Assembly (NCBI GenBank): GCA_947626995.1
Contig: CANQUI010000024.1
Span: 1 to 34,235, forward strand
Direction of reading: 5' to 3'
Length of the DNA: 34,235 nt
Source of the DNA: an uncultured Eisenbergiella sp.
GTDB lineage: Bacteria > Bacillota > Clostridia > Lachnospirales > Lachnospiraceae
The notes beneath the pieces are model-generated. The model saw only the letters and a program-made list of their open reading frames with translations. It did no database searches and was not told where the DNA came from. Of the stretch, positions 1-6,511 are shown in pieces (position 1 is the first letter of the stretch; every line of letters starts with the position of its first letter). A program made the position numbers and the translations under genes.

Positions 1-35
1 GGTATAAGTATTTAAAAGAGGGGTTGGCTAATTGG

Positions 36-263
36 TCAGGCGACCGCAAACTTGCGGATCGCGTTATCGAACTCCGCGCTCTCGCCGTGGCACTGAATGA
101 TTACCGTCTTCATCAGGCCGAGGCTGAATACGCCTAAAATAGACTTGGCGTCCACCAGGGTGGAATCGCATTTCACATCTACATCAAAATCACATTGATT
201 GGCAGCTCTTACGAGTTCTTTGACATCTTCTGTTCTGTTCAACTTAATTCTCATCTGACGCAT
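36..263 (-). CDS. HPr/Crh-like phosphocarrier-family protein lacking the active-site histidine
   Basis: A 75-residue protein of the PTS HPr fold. The second half is clearly HPr: residues 38-48 carry the regulatory-serine segment (DAKSILGVFSL), so Ser41 corresponds to Ser46 of Bacillus HPr, the HPr kinase target. Aligning back from that serine, the GxHARPA loop with the phosphorylatable His15 is absent; the equivalent position is Arg10 in NRTEDVKE. It therefore should not pass phosphate from Enzyme I to EIIA. Only Ser-phosphorylation signalling, as in Bacillus Crh (also without His15), is open to it by known family chemistry. The ATG at 263 has an AGGA ten bases upstream, which is slightly long; an ATG three codons later is too far from it. 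A sigma-A promoter lies about 80 bases upstream. Family certain; the role as a catabolite-control cofactor is inference. Confidence 0.85.
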   Translation of the reverse strand: MRQMRIKLNRTEDVKELVRAANQCDFDVDVKCDSTLVDAKSILGVFSLGLMKTVIIQCHGESAEFDNAIRKFAVA

Positions 264-342
264 GATCGTCTCATCCTTTCTTTCTCAACCAATCCGATTA
301 AAAATTAAGTTTCGTTCCACATATATGTCGTTTTCTGGTTTT

Positions 343-370
343 ATTTTATTCCATTTGCGGGATTTGTCAA
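343..370 (-). promoter_or_regulatory. Sigma-A promoter of the HPr-like gene
   Basis: Reading leftward: TTGACA at 370-365, a 16-base spacer, then TAAAAT at 348-343 (5 of 6 matches). It leaves a leader of roughly 75 bases before the ATG at 263. Confidence 0.6.
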
Positions 371-563
371 TCGCCCGCAAAAAACGTCCTGCAACCCGGA
401 ATTTTGTGATTTTTGCGTAATCGCCGCTTTTAAACATGAAATGATCGTAGCGAATTTCACTTTTCTTCTGTCAAAATTTGATTCCATTTGATATCGTTCT
501 CACATATTTTGCATAAAATAATGGGTTATTTTAGGAAAACTTTGTGGATTATTTTTTCACGCG

Positions 564-592
564 TTGACATCCCTGTGCCTACAGAGTACACT
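564..592 (+). promoter_or_regulatory. Sigma-A promoter of the SGNH hydrolase gene
   Basis: TTGACA at 564-569, a 17-base spacer and TACACT at 587-592 (4 of 6 matches to TATAAT). The start codon follows about 25 bases after the expected transcription start, with AAGGTGA in between. Confidence 0.6.
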
Positions 593-623
593 GGGCTTAG
601 AAAGGATAGTAAGGTGACATTCC

Positions 624-1289
624 ATGAAAAGAACGATCCTGTGTTTCGGCGATTCCAATACATACGGTTACTGCGCCGCAACGGGAGGCCGCTATGAGGA
701 AACGAAACGATGGACCGGCATTTTACAGGAATCCCTGAAAGACTCCTGCCGGATCATCGAGGAAGGCCTCAACGGACGGACGACGGTATTCGAAGATCCT
801 CTGGAAGAGGGGCTGTGCGGCCTGTCCGCCATTTATCCCTGTTTAAAAACCCACAAGCCGGTGGATCTTCTGATCCTTATGCTGGGAACCAACGACACCA
901 AGGCGCGCTTTGGCGCCTGTGCCCAGAATATCGCAAAAGGGATGGAACGGCTGGTGCAAAAGGCCATCTGGGCGCAGGACGTCTGGCAGAGTCGCCCGAA
1001 CATCCTGCTGATCGCGCCCGCTCCCATTGATCCGCGCTATGAAGATACCTTTGCCGCAGGGGATATGGGGCTTGGATGCGCCCAAAAAACAGAAGAACTG
1101 GCCGACTGGTACCTGGATGTGGCGGACCGCCTGGACTGTCATTTCCTGGACGCCGGGGCCCTTCACCTTACCATGCACCCTGCCGACTATATGCATCTGG
1201 ACGTGGAAAGCCATAAAAAACTGGCCCGGCATCTGGCAGGGCTGATCCCTTCTCTGTTATATCCCGATTCCCGTTTTGGCCGGTTCTGA
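624..1289 (+). CDS. SGNH/GDSL-family hydrolase (esterase)
   Basis: A 221-residue cytoplasmic hydrolase with no signal peptide. The SGNH blocks are in order: GDSNTYGY at residues 9-16 with the nucleophilic Ser11, the block II glycine in EEGLNGRTT (about 46-54), block III LGTNDTKARF (about 88-97) with the oxyanion Asn, and the C-terminal DYMHLDVESH segment carrying the catalytic Asp and His. The substrate cannot be read from sequence; related proteins act on acetylated sugars, acyl esters or thioesters. The ATG at 624 follows AAGGTGA at a good distance. The gene is monocistronic: its own promoter lies upstream and a hairpin terminator begins inside its last codons, with the TGA stop in the loop. 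Confidence 0.85.
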   Translation: MKRTILCFGDSNTYGYCAATGGRYEETKRWTGILQESLKDSCRIIEEGLNGRTTVFEDPLEEGLCGLSAIYPCLKTHKPVDLLILMLGTNDTKARFGACAQNIAKGMERLVQKAIWAQDVWQSRPNILLIAPAPIDPRYEDTFAAGDMGLGCAQKTEELADWYLDVADRLDCHFLDAGALHLTMHPADYMHLDVESHKKLARHLAGLIPSLLYPDSRFGRF

Positions 1290-1308
1290 CAACCGGCCGT
1301 TTTATTTC
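1278..1308 (+). terminator. Intrinsic terminator of the SGNH hydrolase gene
   Basis: Perfect 8-bp stem GGCCGGTT (1278-1285) / AACCGGCC (1291-1298) with a 5-base loop, followed by GTTTTATTTC. The TGA stop (1287-1289) lies in the loop. On the minus strand no T-run follows, so it is directional for the plus-strand gene, though the leftward transcript would also fold here. Confidence 0.75.
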
Positions 1309-2249
1309 AGGCAAAAGGCCAGAAACGCCAGAAAAGCCTGTATGATCACATACCGGTTTACCACCTGCGTATCGGACCAGCCCAGCTTTTTTCTGGCGTG
1401 GTCGTGCAGCGGCGTCCGGATATTTTTCAGGATGGTGATTTTCAGATATCGTTTTAAAAAGATCTTGACCAGGCCGATCCCGCCGTCCGCAATCGTCACG
1501 CCGGCCAGCAGCAGATACGAAAACGGATTTTGCGACTTTAACGCCAGGATGGCGATAAAAAACCCCAGCGCCCGGGAACCGGCGTCTCCCATGAGCATAC
1601 TGCTGGGAGAGGAATTAAAGTAAAGATACGCCAGCAAAACCGCGATGAACAAAAAACCGGCCATGGCATACCGGCCCAGGGTGCCGGAAAACAGCACCGC
1701 AAAGCCCAGAATGGTCACGATGCTGACGCTGGCGCACAGGCCGTCCACCCCGTCGGAGCAGTTCGTCACATTGATCGCCGCCCAGAACAGGATCACCGCC
1801 AGCGCAAAATAAAGCGCCCGGGGAATGACCAGCTCCGTCGACGCGATCCGCACGACAGTGTCGTTAAAATTCAAAAACGTGGCCACCGCCATGATAGAAA
1901 GGATCAGGTCGATGATCCCCTTGACGTATTCGTTCCAGGGCTTGTCCGACGCATCATCCAGATAACCGCTCACCATCATGGCGGAAAGCAGAATGGCATA
2001 AATCACATATTCCCGATCCAGGGGCAGAAAAACCAGACTGCCGGCCAGAAAGCAGAGCACAAAGGTCAGTCCCACCCCCCGCAGCTTTCCCCGGGAGAGG
2101 GAACCGTTGACCGCAAACGCGCGGCCATGGTCGCTGGGCAAAAAGGGAAACGGATGACGCAGCAGCAAAAAGGTCAGCAAAAACGTCACCATCATTCCCA
2201 ACATTAAGATCTGGTTTTCATTCCAATACCGTTCCAAAATCCGATACAT
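1302..2249 (-). CDS. Divergent MraY/WecA-family phospho-sugar transferase
   Basis: A 315-residue, very hydrophobic protein with about ten membrane segments, of the glycosyltransferase-4 family that moves a phospho-aminosugar from UDP onto undecaprenyl phosphate. Family motifs present: GYLDDASDK with Asp98-Asp99, NCSDGVDGL around 163-171, and the Mg-binding LMGDAGSRALG with Asp222. The cytosolic triple-His loop of MraY is altered: TPLHDHARKKLGWSD at about 279-293 reads His-Asp-His. The N-terminal TPTMGG signature of housekeeping MraY is also missing, replaced by GKLRGVG. The gene is not in a division/cell-wall cluster but follows the PII-like gene by 11 bases, with AGGAAG as ribosome binding site. 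I infer a paralog for a cell-surface polymer, or a lineage-specific MraY. Family sure, substrate unknown. Confidence 0.8.
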   Translation of the reverse strand: MYRILERYWNENQILMLGMMVTFLLTFLLLRHPFPFLPSDHGRAFAVNGSLSRGKLRGVGLTFVLCFLAGSLVFLPLDREYVIYAILLSAMMVSGYLDDASDKPWNEYVKGIIDLILSIMAVATFLNFNDTVVRIASTELVIPRALYFALAVILFWAAINVTNCSDGVDGLCASVSIVTILGFAVLFSGTLGRYAMAGFLFIAVLLAYLYFNSSPSSMLMGDAGSRALGFFIAILALKSQNPFSYLLLAGVTIADGGIGLVKIFLKRYLKITILKNIRTPLHDHARKKLGWSDTQVVNRYVIIQAFLAFLAFCLK

Positions 2250-2260
2250 TTTCGATCTTC

Positions 2261-2950
2261 CTACTCTTCCTCATCCTGTTCGATCAGACGCATCCCCGCC
2301 GTTTCGGTCACCGGCAGCGAAAAGACGATGGCCTTTGCCTTGCTGTCCAGTCCCGCCTGCTGCATGATCGCCTTCATGATGTCATTTCTGTCCTGTCTCT
2401 TTGTGACCATAAAAATCATTTCCTTTTCCGCGGCCAGAGAAACGCCCAGGAATTTTTCCGCTTTTTCCACTCCCGTCCCTTTGGCATGGATCACCGTGCC
2501 GCCCGGCGCTCTGGCCTGCCTGGCCGCATCCATGATGGGTTCCATATATCCCTGATTGGCGATTACCACCAAAAGCTCGTATTTGGTATCCTTCAAGGTG
2601 CTTTCCTCCCCCTTTTCATATTCACGGCCTTCCGTCAGATATGCCAGCTGTTTCCTGCCTCCGATGCTGCTCATCGGGATCAGAAAGGCGATCCCGATTC
2701 CCGGAATATCAATCCGCATCTGCCGCTGGAGGCCGCTTTTGATCCGTTTCCATTCCTCCCCCGAAACAAAGGCGAACAGAACCGCTTTTTCGGACGCCTC
2801 CAGCCCAAAGGAATCCAACACCTCCGACGCCGCAGTTCCGTGTCCCAGCGCCACCAGAAGCATCTCGATCCCGTACTCTTTATAAAACGCCTGAAACCGG
2901 CGCACCTGATTCCGGTCGCTGATGGTGGTCATCAAATATAATTCACTCAT
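2261..2950 (-). CDS. Double-domain PII-like signalling protein
   Basis: About 229 residues containing two PII-like halves. The C-terminal half (about 120-225) shows the PII core: GGTVIHAKGTGVEKAEKFLG, then EKEMIFMVTKRQDRNDIMKAIMQQAG. The N-terminal half repeats the pattern with GHGTAASEVLDSFGLEASEKAVLFAFV and a following helix. PII proteins bind adenine nucleotides between subunits and regulate transporters and enzymes by contact; here both lobes would come from one chain. I prefer the ATG at 2950 because GAGAGG lies five bases before it. The ATG at 2968 directly abuts its only GAGGG. It begins three bases after the DUF1538 stop if the upstream ATG is used, so the two genes are translationally linked. 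Regulation of the neighbouring membrane protein is inference from linkage. Confidence 0.8.
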   Translation of the reverse strand: MSELYLMTTISDRNQVRRFQAFYKEYGIEMLLVALGHGTAASEVLDSFGLEASEKAVLFAFVSGEEWKRIKSGLQRQMRIDIPGIGIAFLIPMSSIGGRKQLAYLTEGREYEKGEESTLKDTKYELLVVIANQGYMEPIMDAARQARAPGGTVIHAKGTGVEKAEKFLGVSLAAEKEMIFMVTKRQDRNDIMKAIMQQAGLDSKAKAIVFSLPVTETAGMRLIEQDEEE

Positions 2951-2971
2951 AAACGCCTCTCTATTCATCCC

Positions 2972-4507
2972 TCACAGTTCAATGATCGCGTCGTCTTCCG
3001 GCGTATCAAACCCGGAGGCGGATGCTTGTGCGGCCGCCGTTTTCTTTCGCCGCTCTGCCAGGATACCGGCCGCCAGCCCCAGCCCCTGAATGGTAATCAG
3101 CGGCGTCATCGCCACCATCGCCACCACGCCGAAGGCGTCGGTGACAATATCCCCGCCCACCGCCACGCAGGCGCCCTGGGCCAGCGGCAGGAGAAACGCC
3201 GCGGTCATCGGTCCGGAGGCCACCCCGCCGGAATCAAACGCAATAGCCGTATAGATCTTTGGCACAAAAAAGGAAATGCCCAGCGCCGCCGCATAGCCCG
3301 GCACCAGAAACCACAGAACCGAAATCCCGGTCAGCACCCGCACCATGGCAAGCCCCAGCGATATGGCAACGCCCAGAGAGAGCCCCAGTCCCATGACCTG
3401 CGCGGAAATGGCGCCGTCGGTGATCTGCTCCACCTGTTTGTTGAGCACATATACGGCCGGCTCGGCCCTGACAATGAAAAATCCCATCAGCATGGCAATC
3501 GGGATCAGCACCTGCGGATGCGCAAGGCCCGCCAGCGCCTGTCCCAGATAGTTGCCCGCCGGCATAAACCCCACGTTCGCCCCGGTCAGAAAAAGGACCA
3601 GGCCGGCGTACGTATAAACCAGACCGATCAGGATCTTTTTCAGCTTGCGCCAGGAAAGCCGGAGCACCAGAAGCTGAAACAGGAGAAAAAACAGGGCCAC
3701 GGGCAGCAGGGAAAACGCAATCTCCTTCATATAGTCGGGCAGTTCCGAAAGAAACAGCCGGAAAAGCTGCGCGGAATCCTCCACCACCGGAATGACGGGC
3801 GGCACATAGACGCTGTCTCCGGGGCGAAAAATCAGTCCCAGGATCATCACCGCAAGAATGGGCCCCACCGAACAAAGCGAGATCAGGCCGAAACTGTCGT
3901 CCGCCGCATGGCGGTCGCTTCGGATGGCGGAGACGCCCACGCCCATGGCCATGATAAACGGCACCGTCATGGGCCCCGTGGTCACGCCGCCGGAATCAAA
4001 GGCCACCGCAAGAAAATCCTTCGGAATAAAGAAGGCCAGCAAAAAGACCAGGGCGTAAAAGATCAGCAAAAGACACGGCAGCCCGATGCCAAACAGCATC
4101 CGCAGAAGGGCCACCACCAGAAAAAGGCCGACGCCAAAGGCTACGGCCAGGATCATCACCCGATTGGGCACGGCGGGAACCTGCTCCGCCAACACCTGCA
4201 GATCAGGTTCCGAAATGGTTACAATAAATCCGATCAGAAACGCGACTCCCGCGATCACCATCAGATTGCGGCTTTTGGACATACTGGAACCGATGCTCTG
4301 TCCCATCGGTGTCATGGAAATCTCCGCGCCCAGCGTAAACAGCATCATTCCCGCCATGACCAGGACCGCGCCCAGTAAAAAACAAAGCAAAATACTGGAG
4401 GATATGGGCGCGATCCCAAAACAGAGCGCCAGCACGATCACCAGGATCGGCAGCACCGCCTGCAGCGCTTCATACCATTTTTCCAGCAGCTTCTTTTTGC
4501 TTCCCAC
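2972..4507 (-). CDS. DUF1538 integral membrane protein with two tandem repeats
   Basis: A roughly 510-residue polytopic membrane protein of the DUF1538 family, a presumed transporter of unknown substrate. An internal duplication is easy to see (numbering from the GTG at 4531): FDSGGVTTGPMT at 178-189 matches FDSGGVASGPMT at 432-443; ISEPDLQVLAEQV near 106-118 matches RAEPAVYVLNKQV near 355-367; DDSFGLISL and TDAFGVVAM follow each FDSGG motif. Such antiparallel or tandem repeats are usual in carriers and channels. Two GTG starts are possible. The one at 4507 has AGGGGG five bases upstream and fits the promoter better; the one at 4531 has AGGA. It is the first gene of an operon with the PII-like and MraY-like genes. 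Confidence 0.8.
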   Translation of the reverse strand: MGSKKKLLEKWYEALQAVLPILVIVLALCFGIAPISSSILLCFLLGAVLVMAGMMLFTLGAEISMTPMGQSIGSSMSKSRNLMVIAGVAFLIGFIVTISEPDLQVLAEQVPAVPNRVMILAVAFGVGLFLVVALLRMLFGIGLPCLLLIFYALVFLLAFFIPKDFLAVAFDSGGVTTGPMTVPFIMAMGVGVSAIRSDRHAADDSFGLISLCSVGPILAVMILGLIFRPGDSVYVPPVIPVVEDSAQLFRLFLSELPDYMKEIAFSLLPVALFFLLFQLLVLRLSWRKLKKILIGLVYTYAGLVLFLTGANVGFMPAGNYLGQALAGLAHPQVLIPIAMLMGFFIVRAEPAVYVLNKQVEQITDGAISAQVMGLGLSLGVAISLGLAMVRVLTGISVLWFLVPGYAAALGISFFVPKIYTAIAFDSGGVASGPMTAAFLLPLAQGACVAVGGDIVTDAFGVVAMVAMTPLITIQGLGLAAGILAERRKKTAAAQASASGFDTPEDDAIIEL

Positions 4508-4549
4508 TTCGACCCCCTGATTTTGCCACACGGTGTTCCTGTATTTCCC

Positions 4550-4578
4550 AGTATAGCATACTACAGAGCAAGACCCAA
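4550..4578 (-). promoter_or_regulatory. Probable promoter of the DUF1538-PII-MraY-like operon
   Basis: Reading leftward: TTGGGT at 4578-4573, a 17-base spacer and TATACT at 4555-4550. The -10 is good, the -35 weak. The expected transcript starts 10-15 bases before the upstream GTG and about 36 before the preferred GTG at 4507. Confidence 0.4.
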
Positions 4579-4591
4579 ATACTTTTTTGCG

Positions 4592-4603
4592 AATTCTTTG
4601 GGC
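4592..4603 (+). repeat. Left copy of a 12-bp inverted repeat flanking the DUF305 gene
   Basis: AATTCTTTGGGC; its exact reverse complement occurs at 5229-5240. The copies point inward around the DUF305 gene. No matching target-site duplication is visible in the flanks. Confidence 0.5.
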
Positions 4604-4616
4604 CGGGCCGATGGTG

Positions 4617-5189
4617 TCAAAAAGATCCCATACAGGACAGAAGCTTTTCCATCTGCGAAATTCCCCGTTTCTGCGAAACCAGAATCGCCTTAAGGATCGG
4701 CTTTAATTCCGGACAGATCTCATAGCGCAGCGCGTTTTCACACAATTCTATCGCTCCCTCATGATGCGGGATCATCTCCCGCATAAAATCGGCGTTGATG
4801 TCATTGTCGGCGCAGGCGTTTCCCATCCTCCAAAACATATTCTGCATAATTTCACAGACCCGGCCCTGATACCGGTTTACCGCCTGGGGGCTGTTCTTTT
4901 GACAGCTGCAGCAGGCTTCTATGCGCTTCATCCTTTCTATGCTTTTGGTCTGCTCTGCAACGATTCCGGACGCAATCTCCTCCACCGGGATGCAGGTGGT
5001 ATAACAGAGGATATTCTGAGACATTGCAATCGCCGCCATATGATGCGGGATCATCTGGACAATAAAATTATGGGAGATGCTTTGACTCAGTTCTGCCTTT
5101 GTCATCTTTTGGATCATTTCATTCAGGATACAGCGGAACCGTTCCAGATAGGTTTTGGTATTGCTGCTGAGATTTTGCGGGCTGTTCAT
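4617..5189 (-). CDS. DUF305 family protein (ferritin-like, Cys-rich)
   Basis: A 190-residue protein with two DUF305 signatures, MIPHHMAAIAMSQ at 46-58 and MIPHHEGAIELCENAL at 139-154. These are His-rich helices of a ferritin-like bundle often met in copper or other metal-handling proteins. It is unusual in having eleven cysteines, including CCSC at 93-96, and no signal peptide, while many DUF305 proteins are exported. The ATG at 5189 is chosen because AGGGG lies six bases upstream. An in-frame start at 5267 would sit inside the preceding transcription terminator. Base composition is lower in GC (42-48% in four hand-counted 60-base lines, against 58% in a telA line), and 12-bp inverted repeats flank it. 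Both hint at transfer. The function is not known; metal binding is inferred from the family. Confidence 0.75.
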   Translation of the reverse strand: MNSPQNLSSNTKTYLERFRCILNEMIQKMTKAELSQSISHNFIVQMIPHHMAAIAMSQNILCYTTCIPVEEIASGIVAEQTKSIERMKRIEACCSCQKNSPQAVNRYQGRVCEIMQNMFWRMGNACADNDINADFMREMIPHHEGAIELCENALRYEICPELKPILKAILVSQKRGISQMEKLLSCMGSF

Positions 5190-5228
5190 CCGTTTCCCCT
5201 TTTGTTTTTGCTTTATGGTATGCGGTAT

Positions 5229-5240
5229 GCCCAAAGAATT
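5229..5240 (-). repeat. Right copy of the 12-bp inverted repeat flanking the DUF305 gene
   Basis: GCCCAAAGAATT on the plus strand, exact reverse complement of 4592-4603. It lies between the telA terminator and the DUF305 start, so it may also be part of the gene's upstream control region. Confidence 0.5.
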
Positions 5241-5252
5241 GACCGTTGCTTT

Positions 5253-5303
5253 AAAAAAACCTCCCAAAGCGAATCGGTCAGGGACAGATCCTGCTTTGGG
5301 AGG
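5253..5303 (-). terminator. Strong intrinsic terminator after telA
   Basis: Perfect 11-bp stem CCTCCCAAAGC / GCTTTGGGAGG (5260-5270 with 5293-5303) and a 22-base loop. On the minus strand it is followed by TTTTTTTAA. It starts about 28 bases after the telA stop and probably ends the whole murI-DUF1934-xpaC-telA transcript. Confidence 0.85.
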
Positions 5304-5331
5304 TCTTTGGTAGCACCGTTCGATTCCCGTC

Positions 5332-6489
5332 TTATTTTTTGCTCAGCTCCAGCAGCTTCCCGCGCATGGTATCCTCGATCTGGGAAAGCTCCACCTCCGC
5401 CTCGCGGCGCTTGGTCCTGCCCTCCTCCTGGATGCGCATCACCTCGTCCAGCGTGGAAATCAGCGTCTCGTTGGTCTGCTTTAGGGTCTCGATATCCACG
5501 ATCCCCCGTTCGGATTCCTTTGCCGTCTCCACCGTTGCCGTCTTTAACGTCTCCGCGTTTTTGCGCAGAAGTTCGTTGGTCATATTTGTAACCTCCTGCT
5601 GGGCACGGGCGGCCTGCGCAGAATGATCCACCCCGATGGCCAGCACCATCTGACTCTTCCAGAGCGGAATGGTATTGACCAGCGTGGACTGAATCTTTTC
5701 CGACATCACGGTATCGTTGCTCTGGATCATGCGGATCTGCGGCGCCATCTGCATCGCCACCGTCCTGGTCAGCTCCAGATCATAAACCTTCTTTTCAAAA
5801 CGGTTGCACAGCTCCGACAGATCCCGGGCCTTTTGCGTATCCTCCGGCAGCCCGCTTTCCTCCGCCTTTTTTAACAGGCCGGGCAGTTCGTTTTGCCGCA
5901 CGTCCTCCAGCTTCTTCTTGCCCGCCAGGATGTACATGGACAGTTCTTTATAATAGTTCAGATTCAGCTCATACATCTGATCCAGCATGGCGGCGTCTTT
6001 CAACAGCTGGATCTGATGGCTTTCCAACTGCTTGCTGATCCGGTCCACATTCGCCTCCGCTTTGGCGTATTTGGCTTTCATTGCCGCCAGACGGCTGGTA
6101 TTTTTCTTAAAAAGGCCCAGAAACCCTTTTTCCTCGTCCTGTTCGTTTACGCCCTTTAATTCGGATACCACGGCGGCAAGATTTTCCCCGATCTCCCCCA
6201 GATCCTTGGTCTTCACATTGGTAAGGGCAACCTCGGAAAAATCGGCGATCTTTTTCTGAGCGCTGGCTCCGTACTGCAGCACGATCTGGGAATCGGTGAT
6301 ATCAATCTGTCCGGCGAACGCATCCACCTGCTGCTGTTCTTCCGGCGTCAGGATCTCCTGCAGCCGTTTTGCCTCCTCCTGCGCCGATATTTCCCTGTTC
6401 TCCTCCTGCGCAGGCAGCTCTTTTTCCTGTGCGAAAGGTTCCAGCGTCAGCGTAGGCGACACCTTTTCCATCTTTTCCAGTTCCATCAT
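5332..6489 (-). CDS. TelA/YaaN-family protein (toxic anion resistance family)
   Basis: About 385 residues of the TelA (KlaA/YaaN) family, named for tellurite resistance but of uncertain molecular function. The protein is soluble and strongly helical with long coiled-coil stretches. It opens with an acidic, Gln/Glu-rich segment (residues 10-60), then the conserved core: the FLGLFKK segment, the KAKYAKAEANVDRISKQLESHQ helix, LNYYKELSMYILAGKKKL, and WKSQMVLAIGVDHSAQAARAQQEVTNMTNELL. An ATG triplet run at 6492-6484 follows AAAGGGG; I take the middle ATG (6489), five bases away. An in-frame ATG further upstream would overlap xpaC. It lies 22 bases after xpaC, the same pair order as xpaC-yaaN in Bacillus subtilis, which supports joint action at the membrane. 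Confidence 0.88.
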   Translation of the reverse strand: MMELEKMEKVSPTLTLEPFAQEKELPAQEENREISAQEEAKRLQEILTPEEQQQVDAFAGQIDITDSQIVLQYGASAQKKIADFSEVALTNVKTKDLGEIGENLAAVVSELKGVNEQDEEKGFLGLFKKNTSRLAAMKAKYAKAEANVDRISKQLESHQIQLLKDAAMLDQMYELNLNYYKELSMYILAGKKKLEDVRQNELPGLLKKAEESGLPEDTQKARDLSELCNRFEKKVYDLELTRTVAMQMAPQIRMIQSNDTVMSEKIQSTLVNTIPLWKSQMVLAIGVDHSAQAARAQQEVTNMTNELLRKNAETLKTATVETAKESERGIVDIETLKQTNETLISTLDEVMRIQEEGRTKRREAEVELSQIEDTMRGKLLELSKK

Positions 6490-6511
6490 CATTTCCCCTT
6501 TCTCTCCTGTT

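Larger units (their letters stand above)
264..623. other. 360-base AT-rich divergent intergenic region
   Basis: Separates the leftward HPr-like gene from the rightward SGNH hydrolase gene. It holds one good sigma-A promoter for each (343-370 minus, 564-592 plus). A short rightward frame at 488-697 has no ribosome binding site and runs into the hydrolase gene, so it is not called. I see no RNA gene or long hairpin between 371 and 563. Confidence 0.6.

Noticed and set aside
3026-4378. Long open frames opposite and out of phase with the DUF1538 gene
   Set aside because: They mirror a GC-rich gene, have Arg/His/Gly/Pro-rich translations without family motifs and no ribosome binding sites.
5312-5330. 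GTTCGATTCCCGTC resembles the T-arm of a tRNA
   Set aside because: No acceptor, D or anticodon stems can be built upstream; it lies in the short gap between the telA stop and its terminator.
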